Shown here one piece after another: positions 35,657 to 46,877 of a stretch of DNA of 64,000 bases. Within the stretch, counting starts at the first letter, position 1, and every line of letters starts with the position of its first letter. Under the pieces are notes generated by a model. It did no database searches and was not told the DNA's origin. It was given only the letters and a program-made list of their open reading frames with translations. The DNA lies in assembly GCA_030435675.1 (NCBI GenBank), contig CM059625.1:13268001-13332000 (forward strand), written 5' to 3'. Source of the stretch: Steinernema hermaphroditum (lineage: Eukaryota > Nematoda > Chromadorea > Rhabditida > Steinernematidae). Position numbers and translations under genes: made by a program.

Positions 35657-37475
35657 ATGGCAAGACGAGATGACGCTCTATTGTCACATCCAGCCTATGA
35701 TGCACTCTCGATATGCGTGACGCGCTGCCTATTGGAAATCGAAGAATTGCTCCCGGACCGACGGACAAACGCACCGGAAGACGGGCTGGCGTTGTTTGTT
35801 GGCCTCTCGGCTACGTTCGTCTGCCCAGACATGGACCCCTTGCACGTGGTTGCTTTTCGTCTAGCTGAAATAAAGGTGGAAACTGGATCTCGCCACGATC
35901 TGAGAACGGTCCTTATTGAAGGTGGAGTATGTAGTAGCTTTCCTCACTCATCCTTGGTTTAGCTGAGAAGATACTCTTAGATGGCACCGCAGATGCCTTT
36001 CCGGAGATGGCTTATTTGAGGACTCTGTCTGTTTCGTCATCGCTTCCGTCTGCGGTAAAGCAAGCTTTGGATAATCGTGACTATCGTGCGGCGACTGCTT
36101 TGGCTTTGATCAACCGCCCTGTCTGGAGTCAAAGGAGGCTTGACGATGTAGAGAGAGGTCTGGCTCTTAGTATACACAATACGGAATACGCGTAACTTAC
36201 AACGCATTACTATTCAGCACCTTTTGCTGTTATTAAATTTCATGATCGATTTTAAGCAATATTGGTGTGCCAATGAAAAGCGTGTAAAGATCGGAAGCGC
36301 TTATGTATTTATTGTATCCATCGAGCTTCGTCTTCCCATTAAAATTTGCATTTGAGAGCTAATTAAAAGATGAATATTTGCGTGGGTGAAGCAAGCAGGA
36401 AATACGCTGTAATTTACTTGCTTAAAATTATATACGTTTTTCGATGGGTAGACCGGCTAGCAGAAGCGACCGAATCTGAACGTAGTGTTTCAGAAAATGG
36501 ACAATTTGAAAAAATCTGTGCTCACATCGCCGTGCATCAGTGGATCGAAGTGATCCAGCTATGGCCTTTGTCCAACTGGTTCCACCTATTACTTCTTCTT
36601 CTGGACAACGTGTCGGCCAGCCAGATGAGTGTTGCGTGTGCGTTTTTGGCAGAGATAATGTCCAGTAGGTCTCATAACCCTAAAACGTCAAAGAGCGACT
36701 ATTTATTAGGTGAATACGCGGTTATCCCAGCTGTCATTTCTGGAAATTGTGGACTGCTGGAAGATATGGACGAATCCGGATTGGTCGAGTTTATGTCTTA
36801 TTACAAAGAAGACGACATGGTGGTGGAAGTAGATGAACACATTGTGTTACTTTTACATTCAGACGGATAACGATTCTGACACCACAGAAGACGCAGATGA
36901 AGACGATAGCGAGCACATTTACTTCGAGGAGAACAACGAGCTTTCCCAGCAAGATCAGTATTGCGTGAACGTTTGGCTCAATTTTGTTGACGTTCTGAAT
37001 AAGGGATTTGCGGAATCTGTTAGTTGTATCGCCTGTTCCGAAGAGAAAAGCGTACATATTTGAGGTACTTACGCAGTGGCGCCACTACGGTATTACAACG
37101 ACAATCGAAAATGTTCTGATTCCTCTGCTGGAGCGGCACATGGTAGGTTGTGTTATTTGGAAAACCTCGTTATGAGGCTATTTAGAATGATTTCCTCGTA
37201 TGTGTTTGAGACTCTTTCTTTCAGCTTTGCATATTACGTTTTGCGTACTGTCAGTAGCCTTTGTTTTCCCTTTACAGCTCACCGATGCAACCCTCTCTGC
37301 GTTCTACGAGCTGACATCCGAAGTGCAGAAGGGCCACTTCCAGTCATGCCGGGAAATGTTCGCGAAACTGGCGAGCACCTCTGACTTCGCTCATGTCACC
37401 ACCTTCCTTCCCGCGCTTCGGAGAGCTGTTGCAATTGCGGCGGACACTCTCCCTTCTTCCCGAAGCAACTCTTGA
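35657..37475 (+). CDS. Unrecognised six-exon protein (415 aa)
   Basis: Model: 35657-35921, 35963-36157, 36452-36819, 36863-37018, 37077-37142, 37278-37475. Six exons join in phase to a single 416-codon frame, which argues strongly that the gene is real. The protein starts MARRDDALLSHPAYDALSIC and looks soluble and alpha-helical, with several Leu/Ala-rich helices (for example KQALDNRDYRAATALALINR). An acidic run follows (DSDTTEDADEDDSEH), then a C-terminal helical segment (KGHFQSCREMFAKLASTSDF) ending LRRAVAIAADTLPSSRSNS. There is no signal peptide or membrane segment. The helical tail is faintly reminiscent of SRA1/Sec31-type helical bundles, but too weakly to assign. The start of exon 3 (36452 or 36464) and the end of exon 3 have in-frame alternatives. 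Confidence 0.7.
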
Positions 37476-37599
37476 TCTCGTCTGACCTGCATTGAGTGCA
37501 CAATTGCACAATGGAAAATCGAGTAGGATGTGCAAGGAGAAATCACCTATTGTGTTTACTTTCGTTTCATCGTTCCAAATTTCGACGTCGCCGGCGACC

Positions 37600-37610
37600 T
37601 ATATATTTTT
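37600..37610 (+). promoter_or_regulatory. TATA-like element
   Basis: TATATATTTTT at 37600-37610, about 70-80 bp upstream of the next gene's ATG, is placed where a TATA box of a short-leader gene would be. Confidence 0.3.
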
Positions 37611-37681
37611 TCACCTTCGTTCACTCGTCTTCACTTGCCATCGAAGTGCTCAATCGAGTCATCCGCCACTCCGGAGTCAGC

Positions 37682-38173
37682 ATGTCCTCGTCATCCTGCC
37701 TCATCTACCTCGTCCTTCTGTCCACCGCTTTCGCCGGACTCATCGAGAGGCGAGTGCCGCCCGTGTGCCCCGAAGGCTCGCGCCCGATGTTGCGACCTGA
37801 CGGACACCCCAGAAAGTGTCTTCCGCACCAGAACAGTCTTTGCGTCAACGCCCTCACCGACAAGGTATCGAACCTTTTTCGTAGACTGTGTAACCGCGTT
37901 TTCCAGCCAAATGCCAACACTGTCTGTTGCTGGCACAATCAAGTCGATTACCACTGCTGCCTGGATGTGACTGCCCAACAGTGTCCCGATTACCATAACG
38001 TTACTGTTGTAATCCATAACGCCTTTCCTCAGAGTCCATTCGCACCCAAGCAGTTCCATTTCCGCGAGGGCATCGAGGACGAGATCGCTCCGATCGCTTT
38101 GGCCCATCTCAACGACAACGGACTCCAGTCCGAGCAGGGCTTCTTGGTTCGGCACCAGCGGACCCAGCACTAA
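37682..38173 (+). CDS. Small secreted cysteine-rich protein
   Basis: Model: 37682-37864 and 37907-38173, 149 aa. The signal peptide (MSSSSCLIYLVLLSTAFAGL) is followed by a Cys-rich region (PPVCPEGSRPMLRPDGHPRKC ... LCVNA ... TVCCWHNQVDYHCC) resembling the lustrin-type CPxGxxP...C...CC pattern common in nematode secreted proteins, then a non-Cys C-terminal half (FAPKQFHFREGIEDEIAPI). The 42-nt intron (37865-37906) has good GTATCG/TTCCAG borders but is a multiple of three with no stop, so the unspliced frame is also open (163 aa). AATAAA signals at 38179 and 38193 lie just after the stop. It is likely an extracellular matrix or cuticle-associated protein (inference). Confidence 0.75.
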   Translation: MSSSSCLIYLVLLSTAFAGLIERRVPPVCPEGSRPMLRPDGHPRKCLPHQNSLCVNALTDKVSNLFRRLCNRVFQPNANTVCCWHNQVDYHCCLDVTAQQCPDYHNVTVVIHNAFPQSPFAPKQFHFREGIEDEIAPIALAHLNDNGLQSEQGFLVRHQRTQH

Positions 38174-38178
38174 ATCGT

Positions 38179-38198
38179 AATAAAATAAGAGTAATAAA
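38179..38198 (+). terminator. Polyadenylation signals
   Basis: Two AATAAA hexamers at 38179-38184 and 38193-38198 follow the stop codon of the secreted Cys-rich gene by 6 and 20 nt, implying a very short 3' UTR. Confidence 0.5.
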
Positions 38199-39782
38199 GC
38201 CTTTATCTCTTAAGCAGAATAGTGTTTGTCCGCATGCGTTTGCCACAGAGCTTCAGGCAATAAGTCATTTCCGTTTTTTTGGCGATTCCGACGCTTCTGG
38301 TTGCCAGAGAACGGACCAAACGCCTAGTAACCGGACGCGACGAGGAACTCTCATGCGTGATCCAAAGCGCTTAGGCGGCTTACCGTAGAATTCGACGTCC
38401 TTCTGTTATAATAACTATTCTTGCGTATGAATGAGTCGCGTTACGAGAGGCGTGCCGAAGATGAGCAGTGGCGGAGGACGGAAGCAGCTTAATTAATTCG
38501 AAAACTGACTGTGTGCTGAGCATTAGCGGGAGTGGCAGCTAAAAGAGCTCCTTTTAGATATTCTTTCTTTACCCGCGCAGTCTTTATCTTCCCTACACCA
38601 AAGCGAATAAACAGACTTTCTGTCGCAAATAGGGGCACCCAGAGACAACTTCTATTCGCCCTCATCGTCAACAAGCATCGATTATGCATCACACATGCTT
38701 GTTCCTCTCTATCCGTTCCCGCTTCCCTTCCGCCTCCTTCGCACCCCTCCCCTCCCTTCGGGCAAGCACAAATTCCCGTTCATGTTGCTGCCCGCCGTGT
38801 ATTGTTCCCTTATTGTGTCAAGTACCTCGCTCGCTAGCCTCTTTCGGCGCGGAATTGCTTTTCCTTCAGGAATGTGATCAGCTGTAGGTACCTTCGAAAC
38901 CCTCAGGGAATGATACATCCACTTGTTGACATCTGAATTTTTATTAGTGCTGGTTGAAGCGTGTACGGGGTCTCCTATAGGGTCCATTAAATATCAAAAA
39001 GCATCCGCCCCGTTTTAATTATTTATCGTCAAAAGCGTTTTCGCTCTTATCCTGTGCATAAATACAGCAGGACGTCCGGCTGCAGCCTTGATCACTGATC
39101 CAAAGCGAGCGTTTTCGTTCTCATTCAACGACCTAACTGGAATGCAAAATATGAATGGAAGTGTTGCGCTCGATTTTAATTAGGGCTCTCTTTCTTGTCG
39201 CTCACTATATGTCTGTTGTTGTTTCAGGCGGCGGCCGACCACGCGGCCACCGGAAGCGAAACGCGGGAAGTGTGGTGGTGGCGAACTTCGGCAATAGTGG
39301 CAACGTGACAACAACGATCAACACACATTCCAGGTACCATATATCTTATTTTCCTGTTACATGCATTCCGTGACCTCGAAATAGCTGAAATTGAATTTCC
39401 GGACCTTAAAAAAGCTCAAATTTCTAGATAGCATCTGAATCTATATCAATAGAGAACTAGGAACGCGATCTCGATCCACTCGGCTCACTTTCGTTTGCTT
39501 TCGGATTGCGGTGTTTGCATCGCGCATCGCGGCATCTCGCACTTTCCGAGTCAACATTTCGCATCAGACGCCCAAAGCGCGCCACGAACAAACTAACCAT
39601 CTAGCCCTTTTCGATTTAACAGCCGCCGCGGCGCACCCGCATCGTTGCCCGCCGCCCAACCCTCCGCGATGGAAGCGCGCCCCTCTCCGCTGAGAATACC
39701 TGTTTTGCGTTTCAGAGTGTAAAGCAGTAATGATAGTGATAAGAAGTGTCGACCGGGTTGTAGTTCAATCAGTTCCTTTCCC
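38199..39782. other. 1.6-kb interval before the tetraspanin-like gene
   Basis: Pyrimidine-rich patches and no recognised exon, except a possible short coding segment at 39,155-39,373 listed separately. Confidence 0.4.
39155..39373 (+). CDS. Possible small secreted/peptide-precursor ORF
   Basis: A 72-codon frame has a hydrophobic N-terminus (ILIRALFLVAHYMSVVVS), then a basic segment GRPRGHRKR that looks like a furin-type cleavage site, followed by NAGSVVVANFGNSGN. However, a strong acceptor (TTGTTGTTTCAG, ending 39228) precedes the Gly-rich part and a donor (GTACCA) follows TTCCAG at 39331. The conserved-looking part may therefore be an internal exon of another transcript and the hydrophobic leader may be intron. 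Confidence 0.25.
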   Translation: MEVLRSILIRALFLVAHYMSVVVSGGGRPRGHRKRNAGSVVVANFGNSGNVTTTINTHSRYHISYFPVTCIP

Positions 39783-40652
39783 ATGTTTTTCTCGCCTGTT
39801 GTCTTTCGCTGCATCCGCTACGGTGCACTCACAGTCAACGTCCTGCTTGCCGTACGTTTGTCAGCTGCGTCGCTGGACCGCGAACCCGGCGCCGCAGTTC
39901 CGTCTCCACACATAATCTTTGCTCGCTTTAGACTGTTGCCATCGCCCTGTTTGCGGTGACCGTTTCAACCACGTTTTGGCCTCCGAAACCCACGGTTACG
40001 GTAGAGCCAATCAACAAGCACCATCAGGTCAGGTCGTTCTCTTCTGCAAACTGTAAACAACATTCCGTCTCCTTCCATTTCAGTTTGTATCCGCCATCCT
40101 ATGTCTATGTGCCTTCAGCCTTTTCATATTATGTCTCGCTGTTTTTGGAGTCATCTCCATCCTTGTCCGCAGTTCATTTTGCCTTCTAACAGTGAGTGTT
40201 CCTCGAATGCTGCACCCACTTAAAAGTCCATTTGCAGTACTTAACGGGTCTTCTAGTTCTCATTTCCATTCAAGTACTCGCCGCCGTCTTCAGCGTCGCT
40301 AGTAAACCTCACGTAAGCCGCGCGAAACACTTCGCAATGGCTACAAGAGACACATTTCAGTTACACGATAAATTCGTTCAAGATTGGAAGCTGAACGTTA
40401 CCGACTGCGCGAGAATGCACGATGCTTCCCTAACAGACGGATGTCGAGCATGGTATAAGCTGCTCGACTCTGAAGGACTCCTCTTTGCCTCTCAGGTTAT
40501 GCTTCTTTGTCTGGAGGTTCGGAAGCTCAGAGATCGTTGACATTTATTCAAAGCGTAACCTTTAGCTATTTTCAATGGTTCTGTGCGGAATCGTCTGCGA
40601 GCGGGTAACCCGTATGGAGCAAGCAAAGATCATGGAGGAGGAAGACGACTGA
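39783..40652 (+). CDS. Short tetraspanin-like four-TM protein
   Basis: Model: 39783-39851, 39932-40027, 40084-40191, 40238-40495, 40566-40652. All exons are in phase 0; 205 aa. TM1 follows a Cys-rich tetraspanin-type start (FRCIRYGALTVNVLLATVAI). TM2 is AILCLCAFSLFILCLAVFGV, TM3 is YLTGLLVLISIQVLAAVFSV, and TM4 (LFSMVLCGIVCERV) is short, followed by a charged tail (EQAKIMEEEDD). The large extracellular loop is only about 60 residues, with two Cys (NVTDCARMHD, TDGCRAWYKLL) and an N-glycosylation site, and lacks the CCG motif that defines tetraspanins. It could be a divergent tetraspanin or an independent four-TM family. It probably organises membrane microdomains. Confidence 0.7.
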
Positions 40653-40832
40653 CTCATCGATTCACTCGTGCAGTTACTGTTGTCGGTCGCCGGCAATCCA
40701 TTCGGCTTCTCAGGAAAGCGACGTTCTCGGCCAATACGTGTACAATGAAGAAATGCAAATTAATAAACAGAATTCTTTCTCATTCAAATGTAATTATTTG
40801 TCGGGACTTTTCATAAGTTCTTTCTTTTCTTC

Positions 40833-41252
40833 TCATGCCGTTCCCCTTTTCTTCGATGACGCCAATTGGCTGAGGATGGCGTCAATTCTGTTTTGCACTT
40901 TTCTCAGGCTTTCTCTCAAATGTTGCCGATAACGCTGAAATGAAGTTGTGCATACAGTGACTCTCTGCGGGGCGAAACGCTATTCCGCTTTCGACCGTTC
41001 GACTCACCTCTTGTGCAAGCTGAGAGCGCGTCGAGGCGAAGCACAAGGGCATGTTTTTGCTCGCCGAAGCGATCGACGATTCGAGACGTTCTTTCTCGCT
41101 GAACAGCAATTTCAGCAATTTACACATGTTCACTTCGTAGACCCAATTCGAGTTTGGCAGACCAGGGACGCCGCTCTGAAAATATTTACACCTATATGTC
41201 AAAGGTGGACAAAACAATCGCCTTTGATCATCTGATAAAGTTGCCCCACCAT
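40833..41252 (-). CDS. Small helical protein of unknown function (103 aa)
   Basis: Model (complement): 41252-41211, 41175-41008, 40934-40833, all in phase. The protein opens MVGQLYQMIKGDCF, continues through an amphipathic helix region (MCKLLKLLFSEKERLESSIA) and ends in a probable coiled coil (YRQHLRESLRKVQNRIDAIL) with a basic tail SSKKRGTA. Size and heptad pattern resemble subunits of small coiled-coil complexes, but I cannot assign a family. It is convergent with the tetraspanin-like gene, with 180 bp between the two stop codons. The first intron is only 35 nt. Confidence 0.6.
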
Positions 41253-42698
41253 CTCGTAGCACTAGTTCACTACATGAGTCGCTATGAAATGGTTTCTAAT
41301 CTGATATATAACCAGTGATCGGAACGAGTCCGCCGACAATAGACAACACTCAACACATCAGATGGCTTATATATCTCTTTCGCCCCGACCGTCCGGAGGG
41401 AGCGGTTCGAGAAAGCGCAGACGAACAGAGAAAAAGCGAACATTTTTCTTTTGGACACATTTCATGTATTGTTCTGATATTCAAGGGTACCTTTAAGAAG
41501 CAAAATCAAACGGCAATCAGGCCTCTTTCATTCTGCCAAAAAGTGCTTTGAAGAGTACTCAAAAAACGGGGTAATAGAAACGTTGTTGTCAATTGTTGTT
41601 TATTGTCGTTGTTTATTGTATTGTCGTTTATTTATTTATCGTCCCAATCACTGTATATAACCCTTTGTTCTGCAGGCAACTAGCCTTGTTTGACCACAAA
41701 ACGGAAATACGGCTTATGTTGAATTGGGTGACATTTCAATGGTGTTGTCTGCTTCCGTCCTGTCGCTATTAACATGCAAGATCCAATAAGCGATTTGCAA
41801 ATCTGATAAAAAATGAACCCATTAAGAATTCATTGCAAGAATTCTGAAGTAAGATGTCCAATTTGCGAAAACTTTTTTGACCTTTCGGAAAATCCAATTT
41901 CCGTAATGCAATTGGAAGTTAAACAGGTTTTGACAGTGATTCAGCACTCCATTCTCAATGTTTTCTGAAAGCCACGCCGGTCAAGAGATCAAAAGATCTT
42001 GAAGCCGGAATTTCTTTGTTCTTGAAAACAATAAATACTTTCAGCTGCCCGAGTTTCTATGGTTTTTCATAGTGAATGAAAGCTGAAAGCACCTGCAGGA
42101 AAGAAGCAAAACAGAAGGCTTTCAGAAGATTGTTTATTGCTTTTTTTCAAGCTGATTTAGCTCTCAGTATGCATTATAAAGCCAAACGAGCTGGTTTCTA
42201 TCATTTCTGTCCAATGCAAACAACAAACGGCGTTTGTTTTACGCGTCATCAAAGGACGAGGAAGAGTCAGATATCTGTCAGTCAAAGCAAATGTTTTCTT
42301 CCAAAAGATTCCTTTCGCCATGCTAATAGAACCGGATTTGATGGTGAACGTAAAAAGTGATCTTCGAGGTTCGATGCGTTTCTTGTCGAAGCGACACGAC
42401 ACAATATTTATGCTTCACGAAAGCGGGTTTGTGAATCAGGGAAAACATAATGGGGAAACTACCTCAATATGAATTCCTCTTAACTGACTTTCATTAGTGC
42501 CTGACGGATGGTCGAGTCGCTGACAAAGCAAAAACTGCAAATAGGTGCTACTGGAATCAATAGTAGTGTTACGAGCTCATAACAGTCCTGATCACTCTTA
42601 GGTTAGATTGTCTGGGAAAGGATGAGGAGTTTCCAAATCGTTGTTTACAAGAAAAACTTATTTTGCTCCTGCTGCCCCGAGTAATGTATGATTGATAC
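41253..42698. other. Interval with AT-rich simple repeats
   Basis: No exon is recognised. Around 41,580-41,640 there is a run of TTGTT/TTTATT-type repeats (TATTGTCGTT repeated). A short plus-strand frame at 42,076-42,360 has no supporting features. A 3' exon of the gene to the right may lie near 42,480-42,560. Confidence 0.4.
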
Positions 42699-45241
42699 TT
42701 AATGACTTACGATCCTCAGTTTACTGTTGATCAGATCTTTGGGTAAAAGACCGTGAATGTTATTGTTAGCGTTAGTTTCCTTTTTCTCCAATTGGATTGC
42801 CGACTGCTTCGAAGAGGAGGGCTCTTCCACATCCACCGTCGGAACCTCTGGTACTTCGGGCTTGATGCTTGTGCTCACTTCGACGGTTATTTCGCTGCCC
42901 TCACTTCGATTATTTTCGATGTGGCTTCCGTCGTCATTCTCTTCCTCATTGTCTCCGTTGACAATCGGTGTCGCAAAATCGTCGGTCACAAAGCTTATGT
43001 TGTTTTCCTCGAAAATTGTGCTTCGCCTCTTGAACGACTCTGCTGCGGGTCGTCCAAACTCGGAATCCTTCAGACTGAACGTTGGCAAACTGGCTCGGTG
43101 AATGCGAAAATAGGAAGGTGCCGGCCGGAAATCGCCGTTTTCGTCTCTTTCGAAGACAATGTGTGGAGGTGTGGAGTGAGCACTTGCCTCCTGAGGGCTA
43201 TTCGGCTCGACCGGAGATTTAGCATCTCCTTTCAAGACTTCTCGCATTTCGCTCTCGTAGCTGAGCTTCTCGAAGATGTCACGTTTACTCGATCCGCTTT
43301 GTCTCGGTGAGGAATCACTGTATTGGGTGTTCAGCTGCAGATACGGTACTTTTGGGGATTTATGTGTAGGAGAGTTGTCGATGTGCCTGAAAAAGAGATC
43401 AAATCAAAGAAGCATTCAAAGTATCACTAATAAAATGGAAAGCTGGGATGAGGTTAGATCGCAGGTGTTGTTACCATCGCTGTATACAAAAGGTGGCCGC
43501 GACATCAATTCTAAATTGGATCGAGATAAAAACTCTGCGCTAATCACAGTTTTTCAGACAAATCGTAGATCTCAGGAGAGGATGCACTTAACGAATCATC
43601 GTGCGATTTTTGCTATCGACGCAAAAGTATATTATTTGGTTTAGGGCTGTAAATAAGTCCTATTCAAAAGGTTTTGTGCAGTAATTGATTTTGTGAACCA
43701 TAACTGCATGAACGAATATATATTTTTAGAACTGAAAATAACAAGGAGTTCATAGCAGCTTGGCATTCACACCAGCTGAATAGTTGAGTGAGCGTGTCCG
43801 GAAATGGAGTACAAGATTAATGGAGGGGAATAATTATAGCGCTCATTTTGCGTGATCTATGAGTTCCTGTTTCTAGGGCCGCGCTCGTGTTATGCAAATT
43901 ACTTTTTTTTTATGTGTCAAAAGAATTGACTTGAAACTATTACATTGCCCTCATTGTATATGAACTTATGCTTGTAACAAAAAATGACGTTTCTACTTGT
44001 TTGTTTGCTCACAAATGTGTCCGAGGCACAGCGCCATGGAGAGGGAACTCACCCATTGTCGACGGCAAACAGCCGTAGTTGGTCAGATAAATTATTCACA
44101 AAAGTCTGAAATATACATGATGTAGTGCAGCAGGCTGAATAATACCTACGTTCCGATCGTCGGACACCTCCTGCTCGTCGTCGTCTTCGGCGCCACTTGA
44201 TGATGTGAGTCGCAACTCGCTGGTTTCTGGAGAACCTCGCTTGGAGCGACGCACGCTGCAGCTATTAGATTTCGGCCTGTGCAGTGGGGAATCCGTTTCG
44301 GAAGAGTCGGATGACTTCAGTCGAAATTGGCACTTCGAAAAAAGTTAAATTAGTACAGCATGAACATTATTTTTAGAGGAGTCACCGCGCCGTTTCTAAG
44401 ACATACCACATTCACTATGTACCTCTTTGCAGTTAATAGTTCGTTAGGCGCGATTTCATTACACGACATGGAAAACACGAAAGGCTTCAAGATTAACCTT
44501 ATAGTGAGTGCGTTCTATGAAACTAACGTTGTTAAATATCATTTTTGGGAGCATTGAGGGAGAACAGCCCATGTCTGTGCAGTGAGGTCACCCTTCCTCA
44601 TGCACTTTGTTGAGAAATAATCAAGCTATGACGCATGACGATGTCCATCAGTAATTTGCACTTTTGATTACAAATTGCAAATGTAACCATGGTGAGTAAC
44701 CATGGTGATGTAACCAATCATGATCCTGTTGGGAAACAGCATTCAAAGGGAAGTCAGTCTTTTGTTTGACGTAATAGAACTGTAATGTATAAGCAAAACG
44801 TGGCTAATAACTAACCTTGGTCTCCTTGAACCTTCTCCTCTCGGCCCTTCTCCGGACTTCGAGCTTTGCACTCAGTTTGCAGTTGATCGACTTCAATCTG
44901 ATACGCTCCACTTTGAGGCTGGGTTGGTCAAGACGAGCGGAGAAGTTAGAGTCGACGGACACCTGCGAGATCTGCGCCAGCGAGGGTCTTCGGTGCCGCG
45001 AGGTCTCGTAGCTGTAGGAGGGGATTCGACTTGCACTTCTCTCGAAGACGAAGTCCATCCCTCGGGCGGACATGAAGGGGTAATGACTGTACGGTGTAGA
45101 GCAGTCCAGGAGGTCGCCATCACTCATCGCGTTCCGGAGATCGTCGCCTCGCGTTCCGAACTCCGTCGTACGGCTTGAATTCGTGCGTTCTGTCTCGCAA
45201 TTCCACCGGGACGTCTCCTCGGAAGAGTTCGACGTGGGCAT
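42699..45241 (-). CDS. Disordered Ser/Glu-rich protein (449 aa), unrecognised
   Basis: Model (complement): 45241-44816, 44332-44150, 44105-44053, 43386-42699; all phases fit. The sequence is hydrophilic throughout: MPTSNSSEETSRWNCETERT at the start, a basic segment (CKLSAKLEVRRRAERRRFKE), Ser/Asp-rich linkers (SSSGAEDDDEQEVSDDRN), Pro-directed Ser sites (DNSPTHKSP, PNSPQEASAHSTPP) and a Glu/Val/Pro-rich tail. It is probably a cytoplasmic phosphoprotein or cytoskeletal adaptor (inference). A TTTCAG about 38 nt upstream of the ATG suggests trans-splicing. The end is uncertain: the TAA at 42699 lies just inside a perfect GTAAGT donor (42,710), so the last codons may come from another exon. Confidence 0.65.
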
Positions 45242-46544
45242 TGCTGAACGACTCGTGTACAAACGCAAATGATTGCACGCTGAAACCAATCAACGCACTT
45301 TGGAAGCGCATAGCTGAGCGAGTCAGGAACGAAGACGGAAAGGCAAAGTAAAGCGGAATTCCGAGCTTAAATACACGCACGACAGAGCGGATGAGACTGG
45401 CTTTGTGTGGACAAGCTGTGGATAATTACTAACGGTTACTTAGCGGCATCCGATTACAGCTGATTCATCTATTTTTCGTGCAACGAGAAGTTCCCACACA
45501 CATCTCCATCAAAATCCTGAGAAGGCAGCGGTGAAAGAGACTGTTCATACGAAGAATGTGAACAGCGACGTCTCGTTAGCAACGCGCCAAAAGGTCTAGG
45601 TGTTCAAAATATGCGCAACATGTAAACAAGGAGCTTAGGAGCCTCAACAACAAAGTGAACTTTTGTTTTTATATTTTCGCAGAGTCACAATAAATTATTC
45701 ATATTGGGTGCATTGTTCTTAGAATTTCCGAGATTTTCAGTAGGTTCCGTGTGCGTCCATAAAACGCAATAAGCGCATAATATGGTGAGTGAAGAGTTGG
45801 AGACACCGTTCGATAAACAGTAGCAAGATTACGACAATAGTACTAATGAAAATGATCCTATGTAAATAACATTAATCTACTTTGGACCTCAAGAACCTTT
45901 GGACACAGTTCGCGTGACATGGAACATGCACTTTTCCATTCAATGGACATGTGACCGATAATTGACAAGGTATTCGAAATTAAACAGCAGGTGCTATGAC
46001 TCTGTTACCTGGGGAACCATCATTCATCTTAAAACAACGAGACTTCCGAAAGCTTTGGTTTTTGACTTCCAAAATTTAAGTCTCTAATCTTCAGTTCCGT
46101 TTATTTTCACAAAGCTACCGTAGTCCCTATATACCGTAGTCCTTTACATTGGTGTTGCTAACCGTACGATGAACAGGGGTAAAGCGCACGAAATCTGCAC
46201 TAATAGCAGGAAAGGACGAAAGCAGTAAATGGAACGTATTTGCAATTATGCACGACAATTAGCGGACAATACCAACTCACATCATCAAGTTGCATATTCG
46301 AAACGCTCTGCATTTACATCGTTAAAACCGCGCTCATTTAATGCAATAGGCTCATTACATATTGACGATATTCATCAAATCTTGATTCAGCACAGCCTTG
46401 CAGCGGCTGTATTCACTTAATTAGCAGGAAAAGACGAAGATAAACAGGAGCAAAGCCGACGGAATGCCAAAGCGAACGCTTAATTGCTATCGCAGAGGAA
46501 CATCAGTGGCAAAAATTAAAATGGCACATTTAATCGAATTGGCT
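45242..46544. other. 1.3-kb AT-rich interval
   Basis: No gene is recognised. TACCGTAGTCC occurs twice within 30 bp (about 46,117 and 46,133). An imperfect 25-bp direct repeat (AGCAGGAAA.GACGAA core) lies at about 46,206 and 46,424. Confidence 0.4.
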
Positions 46545-46877
46545 CTACCGAGGCAATTTGCCTTTTTCGTGAAGCGCAAAAGCGACGTGCAGAAGGGTGC
46601 GAGTGACCACCGCCTCGGGTGTCTTCATCATTAGATCCGTCCGCACCGCGGTCGACTCGGCTATCGTCATAGTAACCCAATCAAACGGAGCTTGTTCGTC
46701 CTTCTCATTCGTCATTGCCCCCTCCGGCCATCCAGGTGTCCACGTGCCCCGACCCACTCACTCACCTATTTCAGAAATGGACAAGTGCAGCAGCGGGAAA
46801 CGCGATGGATCATGTCTGCAAACAACGTCACCTGCGCACCTAACCAGGGTTTCCGCTTACCTGATGGCGTAGCCCAT
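46545..46877 (-). CDS. Small multi-exon gene, probably 5'-incomplete
   Basis: Three pieces on the minus strand join in phase: ...46877-46861, 46815-46766 and 46660-46545, giving MGYAIRHDPSRFPLLHLSIS, then EIAESTAVRTDLMMKTP, then TRTLLHVAFALHEKGKLPR and a stop. Borders are GTAAGC/TTTGCAG and GTGAGT/GACGATAG. Upstream, 47,237-47,057 holds a further open segment rich in Arg (LARRASLTRPTRQRTFSHHS ... GASQMHFGALQG) that ends at a GT in matching phase and looks like a mitochondrial presequence. A weak acceptor after GCAAGAAG would fuse it to the MGYAI exon. I do not recognise the protein; a small mitochondrial protein is the best guess. Confidence 0.45.
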
